From: Streptomyces mangrovi
Lineage (GTDB): Bacteria; Actinomycetota; Actinomycetes; Streptomycetales; Streptomycetaceae
Direction: 5' to 3'
NCBI RefSeq assembly: GCF_900114215.1
Contig: NZ_FOSG01000009.1
Coordinates: 1 to 64,000 of the forward strand
DNA: 64,000 nucleotides
The translations under genes were made by a program, and so were the position numbers. The notes under the pieces were generated by a model. It searched no databases, was not told where the DNA came from, and was given only the letters and a program-made list of their open reading frames with translations. Numbering within the stretch: the first letter of the stretch is position 1; the number at the start of each line of letters is the position of its first letter. Shown here in pieces: positions 8,292-18,049 of this stretch.

Positions 8292-9611
8292 GTGAGCCGT
8301 TCCCGGATTGTGATCGTCGGAGCCGGGTTCGCCGGTTACCAGACCGCCAGGACGCTGTCGCGGAAGCTCCGCGGGGCGGCCGAGATCGTGCTGGTGAACC
8401 CGAACGACTACTTCCTGTACCTGCCGCTGCTGCCCGAGGTGTCGGCCGGGCTCCTGGAGGCCCGCCGGGTCTCGGTGTCGCTGGCCGGGACGCTGCCGAA
8501 GGTGCGGCTGGTGCTGGGAGAGGTGCACGGCGTGGACCTCGACGGGCGTTCGATCACCTACACCGACCCCGAGGGGGCCGAGAAGAGTCTGGGCTACGAC
8601 CGGCTCGTCCTCACCGTCGGAAGCGTGAACAAGCTGCTGCCCATTCCCGGGGTGGCCGAGCACGCGGTCGGGTTCCGGGGCATGCCGGAGGCGCTGTATC
8701 TGCGCGACCACATCAGCCGGCAGGTCGCCCTCGCCGCCAACGCCGAGGACCCGGAGGAGTGCCGGGCGCGCACCACCTTCGTGGTCGTCGGCGCGGGTTA
8801 CACCGGAACCGAGGTGGCCGCCCACGGCAAGATGTTCACCGATTCCCTGGCCCGCCAGCACGCCCGCAGCGCCACGGGGATGCGGGCCGACGCCCGGCCC
8901 CGCTGGATGCTGCTGGACATCGCGGACCGGGTGCTGCCGGGCCTGGACGAGAAGCTGGCGCAGACCGCCGACCGGGTGCTGCGCAAACGCGGGGTGGAGG
9001 TGCGCACGGGGACCTCGGTGAAGGAGGCCACCGAGGACGGCGTCCTCCTGGACACCGGGGAGTTCGTCCCCACCCGGTCGCTGATCTGGTGCGTCGGGGT
9101 GCGGCCCGACCCGCTGGTGGAGCAGCTCGGCCTGCCGACCGAGAAGGGGCGGCTGATCGTCGACGAGTACCTGAACGTCCCCGGCCACCCCGAGGTGTTC
9201 GCCTGCGGCGACGCCGCGGCGGTGCCGGACCTGACCGACCCCGGCCAGTACACGGCGATGACCGCCCAGCACGCGCACCGGCAGGGCAAGACGGCCGCGA
9301 ACAACGTCATGGCCTCCTACGGGGTCGGCGCCCGTCGCCCCTACAAGCACAGCGACCTCGGCTTCGTCGTGGATCTCGGCGGGGTGCAGGCCGCGGCCAA
9401 CCCCTTCGGCATTCCGCTGTCCGGCCCGGTCGCCAACCTCGTCACCCGCGGCTACCACCTCGCGGCGATGCCGGGCAACCGGATCCGGGTGGCCGCCGAC
9501 TGGGCGCTGGACGCCGTGCTGCGGCGGCAGGCCGTCCAGCTCGGCGTGCTGGACGCCTGGTCGGTGCCGCTGGACACCGCCTCGCCCGAGACGGCCCGGC
9601 TGCGCGGCTGA
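8292..9611 (+). CDS. NDH-2-like NAD(P)/FAD-dependent oxidoreductase
   Basis: Type II NADH dehydrogenase-like flavoprotein of 439 residues, expected to pass electrons from NADH to quinone at the membrane face without pumping protons. The FAD motif VGAGFAG lies at residues 8-14, the second dinucleotide motif VGAGYTGTE near 165, and the FAD-binding FACGDAAAVPD near 305. The C-terminal part (LVTRGYHL onward) probably anchors at the membrane. GTG start at 8292 behind tggag; the open frame extends upstream but that part is low-complexity. Single gene. Confidence 0.85.
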   Translation: MSRSRIVIVGAGFAGYQTARTLSRKLRGAAEIVLVNPNDYFLYLPLLPEVSAGLLEARRVSVSLAGTLPKVRLVLGEVHGVDLDGRSITYTDPEGAEKSLGYDRLVLTVGSVNKLLPIPGVAEHAVGFRGMPEALYLRDHISRQVALAANAEDPEECRARTTFVVVGAGYTGTEVAAHGKMFTDSLARQHARSATGMRADARPRWMLLDIADRVLPGLDEKLAQTADRVLRKRGVEVRTGTSVKEATEDGVLLDTGEFVPTRSLIWCVGVRPDPLVEQLGLPTEKGRLIVDEYLNVPGHPEVFACGDAAAVPDLTDPGQYTAMTAQHAHRQGKTAANNVMASYGVGARRPYKHSDLGFVVDLGGVQAAANPFGIPLSGPVANLVTRGYHLAAMPGNRIRVAADWALDAVLRRQAVQLGVLDAWSVPLDTASPETARLRG

Positions 9612-9620
9612 CGGCCGCCC

Positions 9621-11096
9621 TCACGGCGTGTCCGCGTCCGTGCTGTCCGCGTCCGTGCTGTCCGTGCTCGTGTCCGCGTCCGAGGGCCGCCGGGAGACCG
9701 GTGGCCCGTAGGGGCCGATCAGCTCGCGGTCCCACCACGCCCCGGTGGAGCGCAGCTCCCGCCAGGTGGTGAAGCGGTAGCGGTACAGCAGGGCCCGTAC
9801 GTGGACGGGAGGGGCGCCGGGGAAGGGGTTGGAGCGCAGCAGCCGCAGGGTGTCGGGGTCGTTCTCCAGCAGCCTGTGCAGCAGCCGGGTGAACCAGGGC
9901 GCCGCGTAGGAGGGCGAGAGCGCGGCGAACCACATCAGCCAGTCCAGCCTCAGGTGGTACGGCGCGTACTGGCGCGGCAGCCGGCGCACGTCCCCCGGCT
10001 TGCCCCTGAAGCCGTACTCGCGCCAGCGCGTGGCATCGGTGATCCGCTCCTCGTCGGTGCCCTCGATCACCACCTCGTGCCGCACGCGTGTCACGCTGCC
10101 GAAGGCACCGTAGGTGTTGACCAGGTGGAGCCGGTCGAAGGAGGCGTTCATCCGCTGGCGGCGCGAGAGCAGGTTGCGCGCGGGCCGGTAGCTGAGCACC
10201 GACACCAGCGCGGTCGCGGCGATGACGGCGGCACCGAACCACAGGGGCGTGGGGCCGTGGGCGGGGGCGTCGACGACCGCGGAGCCGTCGATCGCGGAGA
10301 AGGCCAGCACAACCGTCAGCCAGTTGAGCCAGGCGAAGTTGCCGGACGCCACCAGCCACAGCTGGGTGACGACCACGGCCAGTCCGGCGGCGCCCGCCAC
10401 CGGCTGGGGGAGGAACAGCAGGAAGGGGATGACGAGCTGGGTGACGTGGTTGGCGGCCGCCTCCACCCGGTGCAGCGGGCGCGGCAGCCGGTGGAAGAAC
10501 CAGCTCAGCGGACCCGGCATCGGCTGGGTCTCGTGGTGGTACTCCAGGCAGGTCAGCCTGCGCCAGCACGGATCGCCGCGCCACTTGATCAGCCCCGCGC
10601 CGAACTCCACCCGGAACAGCAGCCAGCGCAGCAGGACAAGGGTGAGCAGCGGCGGGGCGACGTCGGCGTTGCCGAGGAAGACGACCAGGAAGCCGGCCTC
10701 CAGCAGCAGCGACTCCCAGCCGAACGCGTACCAGGTCTGCCCGACGTTCACGATCGACAGGTACAGCACCCACAGCAGCGCCCACATCGCCATGGACACC
10801 GCCAGCGGCACCCGGTCGGCGGCACCCAGCAGCACCGCCGCCGACAGTGCCGTGCCCAGCCAGGCCGCGGAGGCGAAGAGGCGGTCGGAGTAGCGCAGGT
10901 GGAACAGGCCGGGGGAGTCGCGGAAGGGCACCCGGCGCAGGAAGTCCGGGGCCGGGGTCAGACCCCGCTCGCCGAACAGCGCCCGGAACTGCAGCGCCGC
11001 CGAGACGAAGGCGACGAGGTAGACGGCGGCCAGGCCCCGCTGGAGGACCAGGCGGCTCAGCCAGTAGTCGGGTGCCGCGAACCATTCCCACTCCAT
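9621..11096 (-). CDS. Lipase maturation factor family membrane protein
   Basis: Polytopic protein of 491 residues resembling vertebrate LMF1, which aids lipase folding in the ER. Bacterial members are common in actinomycetes but of unknown role. Motifs seen are GFWESLLLEAGF-like FGWESLLLEAGF, FRVEFGAGLIKWRGDPCW and the C-terminal PWFTRLLHRLLEND/ RYRFTTW blocks. The extreme C-terminus is a Thr/Ser/Asp repeat (DSTDADSTDADTP) from a duplicated 15-base unit. Start taken as the ATG at 11094-11096; 11114 is an alternative. Convergent with the preceding dehydrogenase. Confidence 0.8.
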   Translation of the reverse strand: MEWEWFAAPDYWLSRLVLQRGLAAVYLVAFVSAALQFRALFGERGLTPAPDFLRRVPFRDSPGLFHLRYSDRLFASAAWLGTALSAAVLLGAADRVPLAVSMAMWALLWVLYLSIVNVGQTWYAFGWESLLLEAGFLVVFLGNADVAPPLLTLVLLRWLLFRVEFGAGLIKWRGDPCWRRLTCLEYHHETQPMPGPLSWFFHRLPRPLHRVEAAANHVTQLVIPFLLFLPQPVAGAAGLAVVVTQLWLVASGNFAWLNWLTVVLAFSAIDGSAVVDAPAHGPTPLWFGAAVIAATALVSVLSYRPARNLLSRRQRMNASFDRLHLVNTYGAFGSVTRVRHEVVIEGTDEERITDATRWREYGFRGKPGDVRRLPRQYAPYHLRLDWLMWFAALSPSYAAPWFTRLLHRLLENDPDTLRLLRSNPFPGAPPVHVRALLYRYRFTTWRELRSTGAWWDRELIGPYGPPVSRRPSDADTSTDSTDADSTDADTP

Positions 11097-11110
11097 GGCG
11101 CAGACGTGTA

Positions 11111-11147
11111 CCACCGGGGCCCACCGTCATGCGGCGGGCCCCGGTGG
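11111..11147 (-). terminator. Terminator hairpin after the thiolase
   Basis: Perfect 12-base arms (11111-11122 and 11136-11147) with a 13-base loop, between the thiolase stop and the next gene on the same strand. GC-rich stem without a U-tract, as is common in Streptomyces. Confidence 0.6.
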
Positions 11148-11205
11148 CCGCACACGCGGTCGCGCGGGTGGGCGTACGGGCGGGCGCGGGGCCGTACGGG
11201 CCCGC

Positions 11206-12402
11206 TCAGCGCTCCAGCAGGAGGGCCTGCCCCTGGCCGACTCCGATGCACAGGGCGGCGAGGCCGGTGCGGGCGCCGGTGGCGGCCAGGTGGTGGGCGA
11301 CGGCGCCGGCCAGACGGGCGCCGGAGGCGCCCAGCGGGTGGCCGAGGGCGATGGCGCCGCCGTGGGGGTTGACGACGGCGGGGTCGAGGTCGGGCCATTC
11401 GGCCAGGCAGCCCAGGACCTGGGCGGCGAAGGCCTCGTTGAGTTCGACGACGTCCAGGTCGGAGAAGGCGCGGCCGGCCCTGTCCAGCGCGCGGGTCACG
11501 GCCTGGACGGGGCCGAGACCGAAGAGGTTGGGTTCGATGGCGGTGGTGGCGGAGGCGCCGATGCGGGCCAGGGGGGCGCGGCCGGTGGCTTTCAGGCCGG
11601 CCTCGTCGGTGAGCAGGAGGGCGGCGGCGCCGTCGTTGAGGGGGGAGGAGTTGCCGGCGGTGACGGTGCCGCCGTCGGTGCGGAAGGCGGGCTTGAGCTT
11701 GGCCAGCGCCTCCATCGAGGTGGCCTCGCGAATGGACTCGTCGCGGGCCAGGTCGGTGCCGGGAACGGGCACGGTCTGGGCGTCGTGGGCGCCCTCGGCC
11801 CAGGCTGCGGCGGCCTTGCGGTGGCCGGCCAGCGCGTAGGCGTCCTGGGCCTCGCGGGTGATGGCGTGCTTGTCGGCGACCTGCTCGGCGCCCTCGCCCA
11901 GGGAGACGGTCCACTCGGGGGGCATGGCGGGGTTGGTCATGCGCCAGCCCAGGGTGGTGGAGTACATCTGCTGGTGCCCGGCCGGGAAACCGCGTTCGGG
12001 CTTGGGCAGCACCCAGGGGGCCCGGGACATGGACTCCACGCCGCCGGCGATGGCGACGGAGGCGTCGCCGCAGGCGATGGCGCGGGCCGCGTGGAGGACG
12101 GCTTCCAGACCGGAGGCGCACAGCCGGTTGACGGTCACACCGGGGACGGTGACGGGGAGGCCGGCCAGGAGGGCGGCCATGCGGGCGACGTTGCGGTTCT
12201 CCTCGCCGGCGCCGTTGGCGTTGCCGAAGACGACGTCGTCGATTCGGGCGGGGTCGAGGTCGGGGGTGCGGTCGACCAGGGCGCGGATGACGTGGGCGGC
12301 CAGGTCGTCGGGGCGGACCCGGGCCAGTGCTCCGCCGTACCGGCCGATCGGGGTGCGCACCGCATCGACGACATACACATCACGCAGGAGATCGTTGGCC
12401 AT
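11206..12402 (-). CDS. Thiolase (acetyl-CoA acyltransferase, PcaF-like)
   Basis: Thiolase of 398 residues cleaving 3-oxoacyl-CoA with CoA, or condensing two acyl-CoAs. Nucleophilic Cys in NRLCASGLEAV near residue 90, His in HPLGASGAR near 350, and the second Cys in ALCIGVGQG near 380 are all present. Sequence around the active site (NRLCASGLEAVLHAARAI) is closest to beta-ketoadipyl-CoA thiolases, but no other beta-ketoadipate gene lies nearby, so the substrate is uncertain. ATG at 12400-12402 with AGGA upstream; longer frames from 12468 lack support. Confidence 0.88.
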   Translation of the reverse strand: MANDLLRDVYVVDAVRTPIGRYGGALARVRPDDLAAHVIRALVDRTPDLDPARIDDVVFGNANGAGEENRNVARMAALLAGLPVTVPGVTVNRLCASGLEAVLHAARAIACGDASVAIAGGVESMSRAPWVLPKPERGFPAGHQQMYSTTLGWRMTNPAMPPEWTVSLGEGAEQVADKHAITREAQDAYALAGHRKAAAAWAEGAHDAQTVPVPGTDLARDESIREATSMEALAKLKPAFRTDGGTVTAGNSSPLNDGAAALLLTDEAGLKATGRAPLARIGASATTAIEPNLFGLGPVQAVTRALDRAGRAFSDLDVVELNEAFAAQVLGCLAEWPDLDPAVVNPHGGAIALGHPLGASGARLAGAVAHHLAATGARTGLAALCIGVGQGQALLLER

Positions 12403-12573
12403 GGCAGCGATCCTGGCAGGACGGCCGTCCGATGACCAGAAGCGGTCGGCACACATGGCCGATCCCACACCCGTTGCCCCGGACGGGTGGGCACGGGCAC
12501 CGGATCCTTACGAATCGCTGACGCGCCCGGCCGGTGACGGGCACGACCCCCGGACCGGTCCTAGCGTGGCCGT

Positions 12574-13614
<1,041 letters not shown>

Positions 13615-14706
13615 CCTCGAAGCGGCAGCCGCCGGGGACGTTGCGCACCGAGGCGCGCCCGGAGTGCGCCTCGACGATGCCGCGCACGATGGCCAGCCCG
13701 AGCCCCGCCCCGGCCGGGGGCGTGCGGGCGCCGTTGCCGCGCCAGCCGGTGTCGAAGACGCGCGGCAGGTCCTCGGGCGGGATGCCGCCGCAGCCGTCGG
13801 TCACCGACAGCACCACCGCGTCCTCCTCGCGGCGGGCGGCGACCGCCACGGTGCCGTCGGCCGGTGTGCGGTGGATGGCGTTGACCAGGAGGTTGGCCAG
13901 CACGCGGGTCATCTCCCCGCCGTCCACCTCCACGGGGACGGCCTCCACGCCGTCGTCGGCCAGCCGCACGCCGCGCTCGGCGGCCAGCGGGTCGGCGCCC
14001 GCGATGGCGTCGCTGACCAGGTCGTAGACCGACATCCGGGTGGGGACGAGGGCGAGCGATCCGGCCTGGATGCGGGAGAGTTCGAACAGGTCGCCGACCA
14101 TCGCGCCCATCCGCTCGACCTCGTCGCGGATCCGCCGGTGGTAGCGGCCGGGGTCCTCGGCGACGCCGTCCTCCAGCGCCTCGGCCATGGCGCGCAGCCC
14201 GGCCAGCGGGGAACGCAGGTCGTGGCTGATCCAGGCGACCAGCTCGCGCCGGGACGCCTCCAGGGCGCGCTCCCGCTCGCGGGCGGCGGTCAGGGAGGCG
14301 CCGGCCTCGGCCAGCTGGCTTGCCAGAGAGGCGAGTTCGGCGGGCATGGGGGAAGGGGGCGGGGTGAAGCCGCCGTCCTCCCCCAGGGTGCGGGCGGCCC
14401 GCTCCAGCGCGTGGTGCCCGGCGATCAGCCGGCGTCCCAGCAGCAGCGCGGTGAGGGCGGACGCGGCGGCGGCCATCGCGCACACGGTCGTCACCACGGT
14501 CAGGTCGTGCCGGTTGAGGAACATCGCCCAGGCCACCGAGAGCGTCCCCGCCAGCATCGCGCCGATCGCGACGGCGGCCAGGACGGCGAGGGAGGCGGCC
14601 ACCGAGCGACGGCGCAGCGCGCGCAGCGCCAGCGCGCCCGCCAGCCCGGCCGCGGCGGCGCCGGCCGCGGCGTACAGGGCGATGATCAGCAGATCGCGCA
14701 TGCCGC

Positions 14707-15441
14707 TCAGCTCCCTTCGGGCGCGGCATCCGGCGCGCCGTCGAAGCGGTAGCCCACGCCCCACACCGTGGTGATCAGCCGGGGCCGGGCCGGGTCGGCC
14801 TCCACCTTGTGGCGCAGCCGCCGTACGTGCACGGTCACGGTCGACAGGTCGCCGAAGTCCCAGCCCCACACCGCCGACATCAGCTCCTCGCGGCCGAAGG
14901 CCCGGCCAGGATGGCGCAGGAGGTACGCCAGCAGGTCGAACTCGCGCAGCGTCAGGGAGAGCGGCCCGCGCCCGTCACGGGCGGTCCGCGCGGCCGGGTC
15001 CAGGGTGATGCCGCCGCCGTGCAGCAGCGGTCCGGCGGCGGGCGGTGCGCCGGCCCGGCGCAGCACCGAGGCCACCCGCAGCACCAGCTCGCGGGGGCTG
15101 AACGGCTTGGTGACGTAGTCGTCCGCGCCGACCTCCAGGCCCAGGACGCGGTCCTCCTCGTCGCCGCGCGCGGTGAGCATCACCACCGGCACCGGGCCGG
15201 ACGCGCGCAGCCTGCGGCAGACCTCCAGCCCGTCCAGGCCCGGCAGCATCAGGTCCAGGACGACCAGGTCGGGCGGTGCGGCGCGGGCGCGGGCCAGGGC
15301 GCCGGGGCCGTCGGCCGCCCGGTCCACGGTGAAACCCGCGCGGCCGAGGTAGCCGGTCACGACCTCGGTGACGGTCGGGTCGTCGTCGACGATGAGCACA
15401 CGGTGGGGCGGGGCGGCGGGCTGGGGCGGGACGGCGGCCAT
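14707..15441 (-). CDS. OmpR/PhoB-family response regulator
   Basis: Receiver plus winged-helix regulator of 244 residues. Acidic pocket VDDD near 20-23, phospho-acceptor Asp in VVLDLMLPG near 63, Thr in VMLTARG and Lys in VTKPFSP follow. The C-terminal DNA-binding domain shows LTLREFDLLAYLL and the ending TVWGVGYRF. Start taken as ATG 15439-15441 just before the receiver domain, though its ribosome binding site is weak. First gene of the two-component operon; the start is 115 bases from a divergent glycosyltransferase operon it might control. Confidence 0.92.
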   Translation of the reverse strand: MAAVPPQPAAPPHRVLIVDDDPTVTEVVTGYLGRAGFTVDRAADGPGALARARAAPPDLVVLDLMLPGLDGLEVCRRLRASGPVPVVMLTARGDEEDRVLGLEVGADDYVTKPFSPRELVLRVASVLRRAGAPPAAGPLLHGGGITLDPAARTARDGRGPLSLTLREFDLLAYLLRHPGRAFGREELMSAVWGWDFGDLSTVTVHVRRLRHKVEADPARPRLITTVWGVGYRFDGAPDAAPEGS

Positions 15442-15565
15442 GGAGGGGAGTGTGGCACCGGCCGTCCGGCCGTGTCGCCGGGCGGGGACGGGCGGTCGGA
15501 GGGCGTCCGCGTTTCGTAAGGTCGGCTGACCGGAATGCCGGTTTTGCTCTCGTAAGGTGAGGGAG

Positions 15566-16231
15566 ATGACCGACCCCGCAATCCCCCTCGGGGAGATCGT
15601 GCTGCCCTGTCTGAACGAGGCCCGGGCGCTGCCCTGGGTGCTGTCCCGGATCCCGGACGGCTGGCGGGCCGTCGTCGTCGACAACGGCTCGACGGACGGC
15701 TCGGCCGGCATCGCCCGCGACCTCGGGGCCCGTGTGGTGCACGAGCCGCGCCGCGGCTTCGGCGCCGCCTGCCACGCCGGGCTGCTGGCCGCCGAGGCCG
15801 AGATCGTCGCCTTCTGCGACTGCGACGCCTCCCTCGACCCCGGCGCGGCCGAACGGATCGCCGCCCCCGTACGGCAGGGCTCCGCCGACCTCGTCCTGGC
15901 CCGCCGCAGACCCACCGGGCGCGGCGCCTGGCCGCTGCACGCGCGGGCCGGGAACCTCGCGCTGGCCCGGATGGTGCGGCGGCGCACGGGACTGGGACTG
16001 CGCGACCTGGGACCGCTGCGGGCGGCCCGGCGCCGCGCCCTGCTGGAACTGGGGCTGACCGACCGGCGCAGCGGCTACCCCCTCCAGATGGTGGTCCGTG
16101 CCGCCGACGCCGGATGGCGGGTGGAGGAGACCGAGGTGCCCTACCGGCCGCGCACGGGCCGCTCGAAGGTCACCGGCACCTGGCGCGGCACCTGGCAGAC
16201 CGTCCACGACATGCGGAAGGTACTGCGGTGA
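15566..16231 (+). CDS. Family 2 glycosyltransferase
   Basis: Cytosolic GT-A glycosyltransferase of 221 residues, DPM/DolP-mannose-synthase-like and without membrane helices. VLPCLNEARALPWVL at the N-terminus, the nucleotide-sugar DNGSTDGS motif and the metal-binding CDCDASLD are present; the C-terminal GRSKVTGTWRG is typical of polyprenyl-phosphate sugar synthases. ATG 15566 follows aagg by 8 bases; an upstream GTG (15557) is possible. Its stop overlaps the next GTG (GTGA), so it is coupled to the DUF2064 gene. Confidence 0.85.
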   Translation: MTDPAIPLGEIVLPCLNEARALPWVLSRIPDGWRAVVVDNGSTDGSAGIARDLGARVVHEPRRGFGAACHAGLLAAEAEIVAFCDCDASLDPGAAERIAAPVRQGSADLVLARRRPTGRGAWPLHARAGNLALARMVRRRTGLGLRDLGPLRAARRRALLELGLTDRRSGYPLQMVVRAADAGWRVEETEVPYRPRTGRSKVTGTWRGTWQTVHDMRKVLR

Positions 16232-16887
16232 GCCCTCTGTACGGTGCCCCGGGCCCGATGACGACACTGCTGGTCATCGCCAAGGAGCCGGTGCCGGGCC
16301 GGGTCAAGACCCGGCTCACCCCGCCCTTCACCCCGGAGGAGGCCGCCCGGCTGGCCGAGGCGGCGCTCGCCGACACCCTGGCGACGGTGGCCGAACTGCC
16401 CGCCCGCCGCCGGGTGCTGGTGCTCCAGGGACGCCCCGGCCCCTGGCTGCCCGACGGCTACGAGGTGCTGCCGCAGTGCGCGGGCGGGCTGGACGAGCGG
16501 ATCGCCGCGGCCTTCGGTGCGTGCGACGGGCCCGCCCTGCTGGTGGGCATGGACACCCCGCAGCTCACCGCCGACCTGCTGGCCCCGGTGCTCGCGCCGG
16601 ACGCCTGGACCGGCCGCACCGCCTGGTTCGGCCCGGCCGCCGACGGCGGATTCTGGGCCCTGGGCCTGGCCGCCCCGGACCCCGCACTGGTGCGCGGCGT
16701 GCCGATGTCCACCGAGCGCACCGGCGCCCTCCAGCGGCGGCTGCTGCTGGACGCCGGACTGGTCGTGCGCGACCTGCCGGTACTGCGGGACGTGGACACC
16801 GCCGAGGACGCGGCCGAGATCGCGGCCCGCACCAGCGGCCGCTTCGCCGTCGAGCACGCCCGGCTGCGGCAGGCGGTGGTCCGGTGA
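16228..16887 (+). CDS. DUF2064 / TIGR04282-type glycosyltransferase-like protein
   Basis: Nucleotidyltransferase-like fold of 219 residues, related to enzymes annotated in arsenosugar biosynthesis. The core IAKEPVPGRVKTRL (N-terminal), GMDTPQ and GPAADGGFWALGL are seen. GTG at 16228 overlaps the preceding TGA; an ATG at 16258 just before the core is a second option. It sits between a GT2 enzyme and a methyltransferase, a common actinomycete order. Substrate unknown. Confidence 0.8.
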   Translation: MSPLYGAPGPMTTLLVIAKEPVPGRVKTRLTPPFTPEEAARLAEAALADTLATVAELPARRRVLVLQGRPGPWLPDGYEVLPQCAGGLDERIAAAFGACDGPALLVGMDTPQLTADLLAPVLAPDAWTGRTAWFGPAADGGFWALGLAAPDPALVRGVPMSTERTGALQRRLLLDAGLVVRDLPVLRDVDTAEDAAEIAARTSGRFAVEHARLRQAVVR

Positions 16888-17744
16888 CCGTCTCACCGCA
16901 CCCGCCGACCCCGCACCCTCCGACCCCGCACCCTCCGACCCCGCATTCGTCGACCCCGCATTCGTCGACCCCGCGCCCGCGGACCGCGGCACCCGAGAAC
17001 CCCGGGGACGCCGCCGAGGCCACGGGCCGGCACCCCTGGCGCACCGACCCGTACACCCGCGCGCTGCGCGCCGGGCGCGGGCCCCTCTTCCTGCGGCGCG
17101 CCGACGGCCGGCTGCTGCCGCTGGAGGTCGAGCGCTGGTGCGCCGGGGCGGACGAGGCCGACCTGACGGTGCTGCGGCGCTGCACCGGCGCCGTGCTCGA
17201 CATCGGCTGCGGTCCGGGACGGCTGGTCACCGCCCTGGCCGAACTGGGCCGCCCCGCCCTGGGCGTCGACACCGCGCCCGCCGCCGTCGGCCACACCCGC
17301 GAGCGAGGCGGGGCGGCGCTGTGCCGCTCGGTGTTCGAACCGCTGCCGGGGGAGGGACGCTGGGGCAGCGCCCTGCTGATCGACGGCAACATCGGCGTGG
17401 GCGGCGATCCGGCCGCCCTCCTGGCGCGCGTCCGCGAACTCCTGGCCCCCGGCGGCCTGCTGCTGGCCGAGGCCGCGCCGGCGGAGGTCGAGGAGCGGTT
17501 CCAGGTCCGGCTGGACGACGGCAGCGGCGCCCGGAGCGAGCGGCACGCCCCCCTCTTCCCCTGGGCCCGGCTGGGCCGGAGGGCCCTGCGGGCCCTGGCC
17601 GGACGGGAGGGCTGGACGGTGGTGGAGGAGTGGAGCGCCTACGGGCGTTTCTTCCTCAGCCTGCGCGCGGCCGCCCCGGCCGCCGCGATCGAGGCCGTCA
17701 CCAGCGCCGTCGCCGACACCGCCAGCAGCCACGAGCGCTCGTAG
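16884..17744 (+). CDS. Class I SAM-dependent methyltransferase with N-terminal Pro repeat
   Basis: Methyltransferase of 286 residues. SAM motif I is VLDIGCGPGRL near residue 110, and the following acidic residue is in GVDTAPA. The first 35 residues are a PPTPH/SSTPH repeat encoded by five 15-base units, probably disordered. GTG at 16884 overlaps the DUF2064 stop (GTGA). The 3' end overlaps the convergent small membrane gene by 106 bases. Substrate unknown; the operon context suggests a sugar or lipid-linked glycan. Confidence 0.82.
   Translation: MTVSPHPPTPHPPTPHPPTPHSSTPHSSTPRPRTAAPENPGDAAEATGRHPWRTDPYTRALRAGRGPLFLRRADGRLLPLEVERWCAGADEADLTVLRRCTGAVLDIGCGPGRLVTALAELGRPALGVDTAPAAVGHTRERGGAALCRSVFEPLPGEGRWGSALLIDGNIGVGGDPAALLARVRELLAPGGLLLAEAAPAEVEERFQVRLDDGSGARSERHAPLFPWARLGRRALRALAGREGWTVVEEWSAYGRFFLSLRAAAPAAAIEAVTSAVADTASSHERS
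16905..16979 (+). repeat. Five 15-bp tandem repeats inside the methyltransferase
   Basis: Units of the form ccgaccccgcaccct at 16905, 16920, 16935, 16950 and 16965, the later ones drifting to attcg. They encode a repeating Pro-Thr-Pro-His segment. Unit length is a multiple of three, so copy-number change keeps the frame. Confidence 0.9.
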
Positions 17745-18049
17745 TCCAGCGGCAGCAGCGAGGTGTGGTACGGACCGGGCCGCAGCATCACCGGCAGCGC
17801 GACCAGCGTCAGGCACCCGGCCACCACCAGCCCGCCCCGCCACACCGGCCGGGCGGGCAGGCGGCCCAGCGCCCACCCGGCCAGCAGCACCAGCGGGGCC
17901 AGCAGCAGGTCGTGCGCCAGCACCGCGCCCGCCAGCCACACCGCCACCCGCGGCGGCGTGCCCTCGCGGGTGGCGAACAGCAGCAGCCATCCGCCGACCG
18001 CCAGCAGCGCGCCGCCCACGACGCCGAGCGCCGCCCGTACCGCCGTCAT
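17639..18049 (-). CDS. Small membrane protein coupled to the molybdopterin oxidoreductase
   Basis: Protein of 136 residues with about four hydrophobic helices and a basic C-terminus (ARRLRKKRP). No family recognised. Its ATG (18047-18049) overlaps the stop of the preceding oxidoreductase (ATGA), so it is co-translated and probably a membrane partner. The last 106 bases lie within the opposite methyltransferase gene. Confidence 0.75.
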   Translation of the reverse strand: MTAVRAALGVVGGALLAVGGWLLLFATREGTPPRVAVWLAGAVLAHDLLLAPLVLLAGWALGRLPARPVWRGGLVVAGCLTLVALPVMLRPGPYHTSLLPLDYERSWLLAVSATALVTASIAAAGAAARRLRKKRP

